From Paenibacillus wynnii (GTDB lineage: Bacteria; Bacillota; Bacilli; Paenibacillales; Paenibacillaceae), in NCBI RefSeq assembly GCF_030812855.1, contig NZ_JAUSTK010000002.1:186001-250000 (forward strand): a DNA stretch of 64,000 bases. The letters are read 5' to 3'. The notes beneath the pieces were generated by a model. The model did no database searches, was not told the DNA's origin, and saw nothing but the letters and a program-made list of their open reading frames with translations. Below are positions 26,575-34,461 of the stretch, piece by piece (the stretch's first letter is position 1; each line of letters starts with the position of its first letter). Position numbers and translations under genes: made by a program.

Positions 26575-28209
26575 TTACACGAGTCCCTGAAGGTGGCCCT
26601 CATTGTCAATACGAAGCTGCTCTGCGGCCGGTTTTGCAGGAAGTCCAGGCATGGTCACGATATTGCCGGTAATCACCACAGCAAATCCTGCCCCCAGTGA
26701 TAAGGTAATGTCTCTTACCCCCATCGTAAAGCCTTCTGGAGCCCCAAGTAAACGTGGCTGGTCTGAGAAGGAATACGGTGTTTTGGCCATGCATACCTGG
26801 AGATGATGCAGACCCAGACGATCGATTACCGCTAGGCTCCGTTTGGCCGCCGGTGAAAAGGCTACATCCGCTCCATGATAGATTTCGCGGACAATTTTAC
26901 TGATTTTGGCTGGAATATCCAAGCTTACCTCATATAAAGGCGCAAATTTCGGTTGGTCTTCGCGGTTCAGCAGTTTTTTCAACTCCTCGGCCAATTCAAG
27001 ACCTCCGGCTCCGCCCTCTGCCCACACCTTGGAAACCGCAGCAGGCACATTCAAGCGGCGGCAAGCTTCCACCACCTCATTGATCTCAGAAGAACTGTCA
27101 CCTTCAAAGTGATTAATGGCTACAAGCACAGGTACACCAAATTTACCGAGGTTTTCAATATGCCGCTCCATATTTGACATTCCCGAAAGTAGCGCCGCCC
27201 TATTTCCGTTATAGAGCTCGTCCTTGGGGACTCCGCCATTATATTTCAATGACTTCACAGTGACCACAAGCACAGCTGCTGAAGGAGCAAGTCCCGCCTG
27301 GCGGCATTTGATATCCATGAATTTCTCTGCACCGAGATCAGCTCCAAAACCAGCCTCTGTGACTACAACTTCACCTAGCTTCAGTGCATAACGGGTACCA
27401 ATGATACTGCTGCACCCGTGAGCAATATTAGCAAATGGGCCGCCGTGAACAATGACCGGCGTTCCTTCCAAAGTCTGGACAAGATTTGGCTTGACCGCTT
27501 CCTTCAGCAACGCCGTCATCGCTTCTACCGCTCCCAGTGCTTTCGCAGTTACAGGCTGACCTTGTTGGTCATAGCCTATAAGCATACGACCGAGGCGTTT
27601 CTTCAAATCGGAAAGATTACTGCATAAACAGAGCACAGCCATAATCTCCGAAGCCGTTGTAATCTGGAAGCCGCTCTCGCGGACGGGGCCGTTGCCGTCA
27701 CCCAGCCCTGTCACAATGCTGCGCAGGCTGCGGTCGTTCATATCCATAACCCGTTTCCAGACGATTCGCTGCGGATTCAGGCCTAATTCATTCCCTTGAA
27801 ATATATGATTGTCGATCATCGCGGACAATAAATTATGTGCGGACGTAACCGCATGAATATCCCCTGTAAAGTGCAGATTAATATCATCTGCAGGAACGAT
27901 CTGAGACTTCCCTCCGCCCGTAGCGCCGCCCTTCATCCCCAGACAGGGGCCTAATGAGGGTTCCCGCAACGCTGCTACCGTTCGAACTCCGGCGGCATTC
28001 AGCGCCTGCGCAAGGCCGATCGTCGTTAAGGTCTTCCCTTCACCTGCCGGGGTAGGATTAATAGCAGTAACCAGTACCAGCTTGCCGTCCGGCTTAGCCT
28101 TAATATCGTCCCAGAGTGATGGAGAGAGCTTACTTTTATATTTGCCGTAAAGCTCTAGATGTTTCTCGTCAATGCCCGCTTCTGATGCTACCTCTGTAAT
28201 TAACTTCAT
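26575..28209 (-). CDS. fhs: Formate-tetrahydrofolate ligase
   Basis: ATP-dependent ligase joining formate to tetrahydrofolate, the entry of formate into one-carbon metabolism. 544 residues, family-typical. The ATP-binding loop is PTPAGEGKTLTTIGL; other signatures are LREPSLGPCLGMKGGATGGG and TAHNLLSAMIDN; GADVAFSPAAKRSL and YGKYK-rich N-terminus also fit. AGGAGG precedes the ATG, at a rather long 14-base spacing. It is monocistronic and ends at a strong terminator. A formate/nitrite channel lies nearby. Confidence 0.97.
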   Translation of the reverse strand: MKLITEVASEAGIDEKHLELYGKYKSKLSPSLWDDIKAKPDGKLVLVTAINPTPAGEGKTLTTIGLAQALNAAGVRTVAALREPSLGPCLGMKGGATGGGKSQIVPADDINLHFTGDIHAVTSAHNLLSAMIDNHIFQGNELGLNPQRIVWKRVMDMNDRSLRSIVTGLGDGNGPVRESGFQITTASEIMAVLCLCSNLSDLKKRLGRMLIGYDQQGQPVTAKALGAVEAMTALLKEAVKPNLVQTLEGTPVIVHGGPFANIAHGCSSIIGTRYALKLGEVVVTEAGFGADLGAEKFMDIKCRQAGLAPSAAVLVVTVKSLKYNGGVPKDELYNGNRAALLSGMSNMERHIENLGKFGVPVLVAINHFEGDSSSEINEVVEACRRLNVPAAVSKVWAEGGAGGLELAEELKKLLNREDQPKFAPLYEVSLDIPAKISKIVREIYHGADVAFSPAAKRSLAVIDRLGLHHLQVCMAKTPYSFSDQPRLLGAPEGFTMGVRDITLSLGAGFAVVITGNIVTMPGLPAKPAAEQLRIDNEGHLQGLV

Positions 28210-28335
28210 GCTTGTATAAAAACCTCCTGCCGTTATTATCCTTACTCATCCGTACATTATGCAGTAATACTATGTACAATGTTTCCTATTCAAAGGATAC
28301 AAGGTCTTTGAAAAGCGTCAAGCATTATTTTCAAG

Positions 28336-28390
28336 TAAGAAGAAACGGCTACGCCGTCCTTTATGGGACGGCACCCGTTTCTCGTAGAAA
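28336..28390. repeat. Hairpin repeat, copy 2 of a three-copy family
   Basis: Stem AGAAACGG (28341-28348) with CCGTTTCT (28375-28382), and inner stem GCCGTCC (28353-28359) with GGACGGC (28366-28372). It shares TAAGAAGAA-CG and CGTCCTTTATGG with copies at 16684 and 37311. The rest of 28210-28462 shows nothing else I can name. Confidence 0.65.
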
Positions 28391-28462
28391 TATAAGCAAA
28401 GTATGGTGGAAACTTTTCTTATATTTTATGGCTCAACACCAAAATCAGTGCTTGATAGGTGA

Positions 28463-28795
28463 CGAGAAGGATGAGATCCGTTACGCCCAATAGAGGGATT
28501 TTCTCCCTCTATTTCTGCACCCGGCACCCCATTTGGGCAATTAGAGGGGATTTCGCCCGCTAATTTTGAGGATATACCTCGTTGGGGCGGTATGGGTAAG
28601 ATTATGGGGATATTTTCCCTCTAATCTCAATTTAATGGCGTTTCGTTCGGTATTAGCGGGCATTTCCCCCTCTAATTCATCGAAGGATTGGTCCGCAACC
28701 TGGATTCGGCTACCTGTAAGCGTAGATGCCTAAACCCGTTGAAACATCAGGCGAAGTTAGATCGAATCGTTCCCGGCACAGTGACGTAAACGGAA
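28463..28795 (+). repeat. Dispersed hairpin repeat, copy 2 (about 333 bp)
   Basis: Same orientation as copy 1 at 22941-23277 and similar throughout, with small indels. Its four hairpins are better preserved: for example AATAGAGGG...CCCTCTATT near 28490. Like copy 1 it lies just downstream of one minus-strand gene's terminator and upstream of another gene's start. No open frame spans it. Confidence 0.9.
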
Positions 28796-28836
28796 TTTCA
28801 AGCACTGATTTCGAGAAAGAGCCTATTTTATAAACC

Positions 28837-28884
28837 AAAAACACCCTTTCAAGCAGCGGTTTATTGCATGCAAGAAAGGATGTT
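28837..28884 (-). terminator. Terminator of glutathione peroxidase gene
   Basis: AACACCCTTTCAAGCA (28840-28855) pairs with TGCAAGAAAGGATGTT (28869-28884) with two mismatches; TTTTTGG follows on the minus strand. Confidence 0.75.
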
Positions 28885-28915
28885 CAAACTTATATTACAG
28901 CAAACCAAGCGGTAA

Positions 28916-29392
28916 CTATAGCAATGACTCTATACGTTCTTTCATCGTTTCTGGGGCTTCCTTCGGCTCAAAACGGGCCACTACATTACCGCCGCGGTCC
29001 ACTAGGAACTTGGTGAAATTCCATTGAATACCGCTGCTGTCCGCAGATCCCGGCTGCTGGCCCTTTAAATATCGGAACAACAGACTGGCATCCGGTCCAT
29101 TCACATCCACCTTGGCGAACACAGGAAACGTAACTCCGTAATTGATTTGGCAGAATTCCTCTGCCTCCTCACTTGTGCCTGGTTCCTGCCCGGCAAACTG
29201 ATTGCAAGGGAAACCCAGCACTACAAGTCCCTGATCTCCATACTGCTCGTACAGCTTCTGAAGATCTCCGTACTGTGGTGTAAGTCCACATTTACTGGCT
29301 GTATTGGCAATCAGCAGAACCTTACCCTCATACTCGGTAAATGGCACTTCTTTGCCTGCAGGAGTAACTCCGGCAAAACTGTAAATCGACAT
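28916..29392 (-). CDS. Glutathione-peroxidase-family thiol peroxidase
   Basis: 158 residues, cytoplasmic. The peroxidatic cysteine is C35 (NTASKCGLTPQY), in place of selenocysteine, with Q65? region FPCNQF and W124-N125 (WNFTKF) completing the catalytic tetrad; the second cysteine C63 in FPCNQF suggests a thioredoxin-linked cycle, as in B. subtilis BsaA-type enzymes. It would reduce hydrogen peroxide or lipid hydroperoxides. AAGGAAGGGG precedes the ATG. It is monocistronic. Confidence 0.94.
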   Translation of the reverse strand: MSIYSFAGVTPAGKEVPFTEYEGKVLLIANTASKCGLTPQYGDLQKLYEQYGDQGLVVLGFPCNQFAGQEPGTSEEAEEFCQINYGVTFPVFAKVDVNGPDASLLFRYLKGQQPGSADSSGIQWNFTKFLVDRGGNVVARFEPKEAPETMKERIESLL

Positions 29393-29520
29393 GTATAATT
29401 CCCCTTCCTTTCACCTCGAGTATATTCTCGTCCAAGACCTTTACATCTTACCCTATGCCTATCGGAAAGCAAGTTAACGTGCTCGTATCCACTCTTTCTT
29501 CAGGTTTACTGAATAGCCTA

Positions 29521-30525
29521 TTATAATCCACAAGCCTTCGCAACTAGCTGGAGTGATTTCAATTTGTTTGGAAAGCTATGTATCAGATTGGCTATCATGA
29601 TCTCCTCACATTGATAAAGCTCTGCGAGCGCTTCAAGCTGTTCCCTCACGCTCTCCGGTGAGCCAACCACCATCCTTTTACGATTATCGTGTATACGGAA
29701 CATATCATAAGGGGTGTAATTATAAGCTAACGCTTGTTCAACAGTAGGAGTGCCCGTAGATACATGCCCCTTCTCCAATAAAATGAGGGAAAGATCCATG
29801 CTGGATGCCAGCCTGTCCGCTTCCTCCGAGGTCTCGGCGCAAACCACAAATACAGCAACAATACAGCGTGGGCTTCCTATAAGCTCAGAGGATTGAAAAT
29901 TTTTCTTGTATTCACTAACAGCCGCACTGCCGCCGTCACCGTTAATGAATTGGGCAAAAGCAAAGCCTGTTCCAAGCTTAGCTGAAAGTAAGGAGCTGCC
30001 TCTGCTGGATCCTAACAACCAAATTTCCGGAGCGGTAGGTACAGCAGGTGTAACCTGAAGTCCCGCAAAGCGGTGGCCGGGTTCGGGCTGGTTATACAGA
30101 TAGTAAATCAGATCCTGGATTTGCTCCTCATAACGGTCTATATTACGAAGCTGATTCTCCTGCAATGCACGGGTGGCCAGTGCGGCTCCGCCTGGTGCAC
30201 GACCGATCCCAAGATCGATTCTTCCGGGATTCAGCCCCTCCAAAACCCGGAAATTCTCAGCTACTTTATATGCACTATAATGAGGCAGCAGCACCCCGCC
30301 GGAGCCGATACGTATGGATGATGTAACTGCAGCAAGATGGGCTATAAGAACTTCAGGACTAGAACCGGCCAGACCAGGGGCAGAATGATGCTCTGATACC
30401 CAAAAGCGGTGATAGCCAAGGCGTTCTGCTTCCTGCGCCAATAAAGCAGTCTGCGCCAATGCCTCGGCTGGAGTACTTCCCTCTGAAACTGGGGATTGAT
30501 CCAGCACACTAAGTTTTTTTATCAT
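29521..30525 (-). CDS. LLM-class flavin-dependent monooxygenase
   Basis: 334-residue luciferase-like (TIM-barrel) oxidoreductase using FMNH2. N-terminal LSVLDQSPVSEGSTPAEAL, RFWVSEHHSAPGLAGSSPE and the GRIDLGIGRAPGG motif are typical of the B. subtilis YwcH/YceB group. GGAG lies eight bases before the ATG. Physiological substrate unknown. Confidence 0.92.
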   Translation of the reverse strand: MIKKLSVLDQSPVSEGSTPAEALAQTALLAQEAERLGYHRFWVSEHHSAPGLAGSSPEVLIAHLAAVTSSIRIGSGGVLLPHYSAYKVAENFRVLEGLNPGRIDLGIGRAPGGAALATRALQENQLRNIDRYEEQIQDLIYYLYNQPEPGHRFAGLQVTPAVPTAPEIWLLGSSRGSSLLSAKLGTGFAFAQFINGDGGSAAVSEYKKNFQSSELIGSPRCIVAVFVVCAETSEEADRLASSMDLSLILLEKGHVSTGTPTVEQALAYNYTPYDMFRIHDNRKRMVVGSPESVREQLEALAELYQCEEIMIANLIHSFPNKLKSLQLVAKACGL

Positions 30526-30577
30526 ACTCAGCTCTCCAATTAGAATTAATATTTACCATTTAATCCCTTAAGTATAC

Positions 30578-30613
30578 AACAAAATGCCCTCTCCGCTAAC
30601 CAGAGAAGGGCAT
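30578..30613 (-). terminator. Terminator of the DUF3243 gene
   Basis: ATGCCCTCTC (30584-30593) pairs with GAGAAGGGCAT (30603-30613) with one bulge; TTTTGTTG follows on the minus strand. Confidence 0.75.
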
Positions 30614-30632
30614 CTTTCACCTTACCAACTTA

Positions 30633-30977
30633 TTATTTCAGCTCTTGAGCCAGCTTTACCAGCATATGTGCTAGTTGATGCCGCTCTTCCTTGCTGCCAA
30701 CCCGCCATAATTCCAGGAGCAGCTTTTCCTCACTATTTCGAGGTTCCTCATGTTTTGCAAGATAGTCAGCAACCTTCTCCGCGGCCATCGCTAATTGTTC
30801 TTCGTTCAGCCCAATTTTTAGGGCAAGTTGTATGCGTTTACCTAAATAGGTCTGAAAGGATTGAAAATTCTCCAGAATCGCTTCTTTTTGCCCCGGGCCA
30901 ATCCGGTCCAAAGCTTCATCCACCCTCTGCATAACTACGCTACCGTCTTTACTGACCACATGATTATGTTCGGACAC
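30633..30977 (-). CDS. DUF3243-family protein (YmfJ-like)
   Basis: 114 residues. The C-terminal 80 match the YmfJ pattern: FQTYLGKRIQLALKIG, VADYLAKHEEPRNSEEKLL and ELWRVG...LAHMLVKLA. The family is small, helical and of unknown function in Bacilli. The N-terminal 30 residues are longer than in B. subtilis. GTG start with AAGGAGG eight bases upstream. Confidence 0.85.
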   Translation of the reverse strand: MSEHNHVVSKDGSVVMQRVDEALDRIGPGQKEAILENFQSFQTYLGKRIQLALKIGLNEEQLAMAAEKVADYLAKHEEPRNSEEKLLLELWRVGSKEERHQLAHMLVKLAQELK

Positions 30978-31060
30978 GTTTGTCGCCTCCTTGTAGAATC
31001 CCTAGTGATGTCTTCTACTTAACCGGGATAGCTAACAGTGAATCAACATACGACAGGTGC

Positions 31061-31092
31061 AAAAAAAAGCAGTCCCGAGGATCAGGACTGCT
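31061..31092 (-). terminator. Terminator of the vanY-like gene
   Basis: Perfect 8-bp arms AGCAGTCC (31068-31075) and GGACTGCT (31085-31092) with eight T residues on the minus strand. Confidence 0.9.
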
Positions 31093-31102
31093 TGAATATA
31101 TG

Positions 31103-32089
31103 TTATCGGGACACCGGAACGGCATCATAATATTCCTCAAGTGTAATATCCCTATCCACAACCGAACTGGCGATTTCTGTACCTACATACCGTATGTGCC
31201 AAGGCTCATACTTATAGCCGGTAATCGATTGTTTACCTTCGGGGAAGCGGATGATATAACCGAATTCTGCGACATGTTTCTCCAGCCAATTTGCTTCCTT
31301 GGTTCCGGCAAAGCAGCTCTCTGCAGCACACTTCCCGTCACTTCCCGAGACATCAATAGCCAGTCCGGTCTGATGCTCGCTATGCCCCGGAACAGCGCTG
31401 TAAGTGCGTGCTTTGGCTTCACCGTCACGAGCCACGTAATTGTTGAACAATCTGGTCTGTGTGGATTGGGAGCGGTATGCAGAAACACCGGCCAAATGCA
31501 CACCATCCTTCCGGGCAGCTGCAAATAACTCCTCAAGCGCTGCAGCTGCAGTCTTGCGCATCATCCGTTTCTCAATCTTATCACTGAACAGAAAAGGAAC
31601 ATCCGGATAGACGAGATCATCCGGCTTGTAATTATCAGGCAGCTTGTACTGTTTATTCACAAGCACAGTAAGACTCTCCGGCTCTGCAGCTGTTTCAATA
31701 GAATCGTCACTGCCGGACGATCCTTCCTCTGCGGAGTCTGTCGGTTTGGCCGGTGGCCGGGAAGTAACAGGAGCATCCGTCGGCTCCGGCTTTACATCAT
31801 CGTCGTCATTCTCAGCAACAGGTGACGGAGAGGGTGATACTGCATTTTCTCCGTCCGCATCGGTATTTCCAGAGGCTGAATCATCGGAGGGATCTTGGCT
31901 ATTGTCGGCACTACCTACAACTGCCGAAGGCTCAGATTCTACCGGCTGCCCCTGAAGGTCAGGCTGCTGCGATATATCAGTTCCGTCTACCTGCGAAGCA
32001 GACGGGGTTGTATACTTCCCAATACCCCAACCTGCAACTATGACTACTATAAATAAGATAACAATCCACAATTTTTTGGACATGAACAA
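31103..32089 (-). CDS. VanY-type D-alanyl-D-alanine carboxypeptidase (M15B)
   Basis: 328 residues. An N-terminal membrane anchor or uncleaved signal (WIVILFIVVIVAGWGIG) is followed by about 100 residues of Ser/Asp/Pro/Glu-rich wall-spanning linker, then a VanY domain with zinc ligands in PGHSEHQTGLAIDVS (H and D) and EPWHIRYVG (H). It would trim the terminal D-Ala from peptidoglycan stems outside the membrane. The TTG at 32089 has GGAG six bases upstream; ATG 32083 is an alternative. It is monocistronic. No vancomycin-resistance genes are adjacent, so a housekeeping wall role is more likely. Confidence 0.92.
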   Translation of the reverse strand: MFMSKKLWIVILFIVVIVAGWGIGKYTTPSASQVDGTDISQQPDLQGQPVESEPSAVVGSADNSQDPSDDSASGNTDADGENAVSPSPSPVAENDDDDVKPEPTDAPVTSRPPAKPTDSAEEGSSGSDDSIETAAEPESLTVLVNKQYKLPDNYKPDDLVYPDVPFLFSDKIEKRMMRKTAAAALEELFAAARKDGVHLAGVSAYRSQSTQTRLFNNYVARDGEAKARTYSAVPGHSEHQTGLAIDVSGSDGKCAAESCFAGTKEANWLEKHVAEFGYIIRFPEGKQSITGYKYEPWHIRYVGTEIASSVVDRDITLEEYYDAVPVSR

Positions 32090-32172
32090 GCCACACTCCT
32101 CTTACAGTTCAAGCTCTATTTATCTACTAGACAGGCTTTTGCTCCTAAAGGTTTCACTTTCCTATAAAACAA

Positions 32173-32221
32173 TTATTACCATAGGCTGTTAGCAAAATGC
32201 TAACGATGCCTATGGTAATAA
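32173..32221 (-). terminator. Two-tier hairpin terminator of the DEAD-box gene
   Basis: Perfect 14-bp arms TTATTACCATAGGC (32173-32186) and GCCTATGGTAATAA (32208-32221) enclose perfect GTTAGC/GCTAAC arms. The T-run on the minus strand is short (TTGTTTT). Confidence 0.75.
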
Positions 32222-32246
32222 GATACCTCTATAAATTGGTTAGACC

Positions 32247-34169
32247 TTACTTACCCCGGCCGCCTTGACGACCAGGACCATTGCCGCGTCCACCGCGTGA
32301 TGGAGCACCGCCGCCGCTACCGCCGCTGCGGCTCCCAGAGCCAAATCCGCCACTGCGACTTCCTGAACCGAAGCCGCCTTGACCCCCTCTGGAACCTCCT
32401 GAAGCGGATCCTCCTGAGTTAGATCTACCCGTGCTATAGCCGCCGCTTCTTGGACTTCCGCCCTTTGAAGCACCGGCGCTGTAGCCGTCAGCTTCACCGC
32501 GAGGCAAGTTTGCTCTATATTTAGGGCTGCCTTTAGATCCTCCGGGATTATAACCGCTCCCCGAACCGCTGCCCTTTGATGCGCCAACACTATAACCGCT
32601 TTCTCCGCCTCTGGCTACATTAGTGCTATAGCCGCTGCTCGGACTACCCTTGGAAGCGCCTCGGAAATCACCACGAGGACTGCCTCCTCTTGCTCCTGCT
32701 GAACTGCTTGCCGGAGGTTGGCTTTCTCCTCTTGCAAAAGTTCCATAACCGCCGCCAACTCTCGTCTTGGCTGGTGCACTTTCTTCGCTTCTGCCTCTGG
32801 AAGGGCCTGCGCTATATCCGCTACGCGCGCTGCCTCTACCTGCGTCTGCTTCTCTGCCGCGACCCCGGCCGCCGCTTTCACGGCGGGATGAACCTTCCGC
32901 CCGCGGAGCTGCGCCGCGCCCTTGACCGCGTCCACCCGTCTTAGGCCCGTGACCTGTCCGTGCCGCTTCAGGAGTTCCGCCTTGACGTTTACCGAGCTGG
33001 CGTCCGCCAGTCTGGATAGCCGTGAATTCACCTATGCCGAATTCATCCTTCTCGTAACGTCGACGATCCAGACGCTGCGAAATGGCATGCTCAATCATTT
33101 CCAGACCTTGACTTTCACGCGGTGAAGCAAAGGTAATTGCAAGTCCTTTGCCACCCGCACGGCCTGTCCGGCCAATACGGTGAATGTAGCTATCTCCGTC
33201 AAGCGGCATATCGTAATTAAATATATGTGTTATTCCTTCTACGTCAAGACCACGCGCAGCTACATCCGTTGCTACGAGCAATTGGAGCTTCGCATCCCGG
33301 AATCGCTTCATAACGGCTTCGCGCTTACCTTGCGACAAATCACCGTGCAGCTCATCACAGTCATAGCCCGCAGCTTGCAGAGCTTCGTTCAGCTTGGATA
33401 CCCGGCGCTTCGTCCGGCAAAAAATAATAGCCAAATACGGACGATCCCGTTCGATTAACTGCTTCAATGCTTCTTCTTTATTACGATCCGAGCATTCCAC
33501 GACCTGCTGACGGATATTATCAAGCGGAATCGGGGAACCGCTCTTAATAACGATATCCAGTGGTTCTTTCATATAATTGGCAGCCAGACGTTTGACCGGA
33601 TCAGGCATCGTAGCAGAGAACAGCATCGTCTGCCGGCGATATGGAACCGCCGTAATAATCGTCTCTACATCCTCAAGGAAACCCATATGCAGCATTTGAT
33701 CGGCCTCATCCAGAACGAGCATTTTGACTCCGTTCAAATCGAGCGTGCCGCGGCGCATATGATCGAGCAGACGTCCTGGCGTTCCTATAATAAGATGTCT
33801 GCCGCCTTCCAGCTTGCGCAGCTGCTTCTCGACATCTTGTCCACCGTAAACAGCCAAGATCTTAACGCCCGTATGACGGGCTAGCTTGCGTGCTTCTTCA
33901 GTAATTTGAAGTGCCAACTCGCGTGTCGGGGCCATGATTAGCGCTTGTGGAAATGCACGTTCAACTTGGATCTTGTCCATAATCGGCAGCAAAAAAGCCA
34001 GCGTCTTCCCTGTTCCAGTCTTCGCCCGGGCAATAACATCGAGACCCTGAACCAGTGGCGGAATCGCTTCTTCCTGTACAGGTGTAGGCTTCACAATCCC
34101 TTGACCCTGCAGCAGTGTATTTAATACTTCCGAAACTCCTAATTCTTTAAAACTCGGCAATTTCTCCAC
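32247..34169 (-). CDS. DEAD-box RNA helicase with long Gly/Ser/Arg-rich tail (CshA-like)
   Basis: 640 residues. Helicase core in residues about 1-380 has Q motif, AKTGTGKT (I), PTRELALQI (Ia), TPGRLLDH (Ib), DEAD (II), SATM (III), HGDLSQGKRE, VATDVAARGLD (V) and HRIGRTGRAG (VI). The remaining 250 residues are disordered, rich in RGG, and contain repeated GYS-x-GASKG-like blocks. It would remodel structured RNA or act in the RNA degradosome and in cold adaptation. The annotated GTG has a poor spacing to GAGG; TTG 34160 is an alternative start. It is monocistronic. Confidence 0.95.
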   Translation of the reverse strand: MEKLPSFKELGVSEVLNTLLQGQGIVKPTPVQEEAIPPLVQGLDVIARAKTGTGKTLAFLLPIMDKIQVERAFPQALIMAPTRELALQITEEARKLARHTGVKILAVYGGQDVEKQLRKLEGGRHLIIGTPGRLLDHMRRGTLDLNGVKMLVLDEADQMLHMGFLEDVETIITAVPYRRQTMLFSATMPDPVKRLAANYMKEPLDIVIKSGSPIPLDNIRQQVVECSDRNKEEALKQLIERDRPYLAIIFCRTKRRVSKLNEALQAAGYDCDELHGDLSQGKREAVMKRFRDAKLQLLVATDVAARGLDVEGITHIFNYDMPLDGDSYIHRIGRTGRAGGKGLAITFASPRESQGLEMIEHAISQRLDRRRYEKDEFGIGEFTAIQTGGRQLGKRQGGTPEAARTGHGPKTGGRGQGRGAAPRAEGSSRRESGGRGRGREADAGRGSARSGYSAGPSRGRSEESAPAKTRVGGGYGTFARGESQPPASSSAGARGGSPRGDFRGASKGSPSSGYSTNVARGGESGYSVGASKGSGSGSGYNPGGSKGSPKYRANLPRGEADGYSAGASKGGSPRSGGYSTGRSNSGGSASGGSRGGQGGFGSGSRSGGFGSGSRSGGSGGGAPSRGGRGNGPGRQGGRGK

Positions 34170-34269
34170 CTCACTTTTTTCCTGAAAATTGGTTTTTGCA
34201 TCTATTCCTACACTTTCAGCCCTTTAGAAAAGGCTCGTTCCAAGAACAATGGCATTCCTTATATTCAAA

Positions 34270-34303
34270 CAAAAGCGGAAGAACTCACCACCGAGTCCTT
34301 CCG
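34270..34303 (-). terminator. Terminator of the aarF-like operon
   Basis: CGGAAGAACTC (34276-34286) pairs with GAGTCCTTCCG (34293-34303) at 10 of 11 positions; CTTTTGTTTG follows on the minus strand. The remainder of 34170-34461 shows nothing more. Confidence 0.7.
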
Positions 34304-34461
34304 TCCCATTTTATCCCTGTACGGAGAATTCGCACATACAAGTGCAATTGATCAATAAGAAGTAAAGGCCGTTCCTCTGAAAGCATCACTTCCATTGTAC
34401 TTTATAGAACGCCTTTTGTGTGCATCGCCTGAAAGAATATTTATCACACTGCCGCCGACTT

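Noticed and set aside
22941..28795. The two long repeats as ends of a composite transposon carrying the genes between them
   Set aside because: No transposase, no target duplication seen and the enclosed genes are ordinary metabolic genes; copies look like independent intergenic insertions.
31103..32089. Vancomycin-resistance cluster
   Set aside because: Only a VanY-type peptidase is present; no vanHAX-type ligase, dehydrogenase or dipeptidase and no paired regulator.
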